Shown piece by piece: positions 5,863-5,943 of a stretch of DNA of 5,943 bases; the stretch's first letter is position 1, and every line of letters starts with the position of its first letter. The position numbers and the translations under genes were made by a program. The notes beneath the pieces were generated by a model, which ran no database searches, was not told where the DNA came from, and worked only from the letters and a program-made list of their open reading frames with translations. The DNA is from Dehalococcoidia bacterium (lineage in GTDB: Bacteria > Chloroflexota > Dehalococcoidia > Bin125), in NCBI GenBank assembly GCA_007571275.1, contig RKRS01000188.1, positions 1 to 5,943 on the forward strand, read 5' to 3'.

Positions 5863-5943
5863 ATGGAATCGATCGCGCGAGGCGAGTGGGAAGCCGCGCT
5901 GGAACGCTGGCGTTCAGCCGGAGTCATCGACTCGGAGACAGTG
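5863..5943 (+). CDS. N-terminal fragment of a gene, possibly a DUF2157-type membrane protein (runs off right edge)
   Basis: Twenty-seven codons are open from an ATG to the window end. The peptide starts MESIARGEW and continues with ALERWRSAGVIDSETV. The pattern 'hydrophilic helix, RWxxAGxIDxxT' resembles the N-terminal segment of DUF2157 proteins, which are predicted multi-pass membrane proteins of unknown function with a short N-terminal 'W-x-x-x-G-L-I' region. The membrane part, if present, lies outside the window. Support for a real gene: an upstream ribosome site, a possible -10 box, and divergent orientation from the phosphohexomutase as in the rest of the segment. The family call is an inference from very few residues. 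Confidence 0.45.
   Translation, partial: MESIARGEWEAALERWRSAGVIDSETV

Noticed and set aside
5820..5927. N-terminal extension of the right phosphohexomutase to an ATG at 5927.
   Set aside because: The extra 36 residues lie outside the family's usual start, cover the promoter of the gene itself and run antisense over the divergent gene; the ATG at 5819 has the leaderless spacing.
1..5943. A new defence, mobile or multi-gene system containing the nuclease-like protein.
   Set aside because: The neighbours are ordinary metabolic enzymes in alternating orientation. No transposase, integrase, ATPase, methyltransferase, repeat array or toxin-antitoxin pair is visible, so a defence role has no support here.

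Overview
This is a GC-rich bacterial chromosomal segment, densely packed with housekeeping-type metabolic genes. It shows no mobile element, phage, CRISPR or RNA gene. Several genes start at an ATG placed exactly where transcription should begin downstream of a TAnnnT -10 box, with no Shine-Dalgarno sequence. That leaderless style is common in Actinomycetota, Deinococcota and some Chloroflexota, so one of these (or a relative) is the best guess. The phylum cannot be fixed from this window.

Layout, left to right: (1) minus strand, a class I/II PLP-dependent aminotransferase whose C-terminus lies off the left edge (1-1123); (2) plus strand, a bacterial-luciferase-like flavin oxidoreductase of the MsnO8/YhbW type (1224-2273); (3) minus strand, a phosphohexomutase of the phosphomannomutase/phosphoglucomutase family (2251-3687); (4) plus strand, an uncharacterised protein with a probable C-terminal PD-(D/E)XK nuclease-like fold (3707-4387); (5) minus strand, a second, diverged phosphohexomutase (4380-5819); (6) plus strand, the first 27 codons of a gene running off the right edge, resembling the N-terminus of DUF2157 membrane proteins (5863-5943).

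The orientation alternates strictly (- + - + - +). Adjacent genes are either convergent with overlapping 3' ends (23 bp and 8 bp) or divergent from very short promoter regions (100, 19 and 43 bp). In all three divergent regions, -10-like boxes on opposite strands share bases, which suggests bidirectional promoters. The 19-bp region between genes 3 and 4 is the clearest case.

The two phosphohexomutases presumably interconvert hexose-6-phosphate and hexose-1-phosphate for GDP-mannose or other nucleotide-sugar and polysaccharide synthesis. They are clearly paralogous but differ at active-site positions (Thr for Gly in the sugar-binding loop of one, Tyr for the conserved His of the TGHS motif in the other), so they may differ in substrate. 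The aminotransferase and the flavin oxidoreductase share a divergent promoter region but have no obvious common pathway with the sugar mutases. No clear new multi-gene system is visible. The least understood items are the nuclease-like gene coupled to a phosphohexomutase through one shared promoter, and the back-to-back promoter design.
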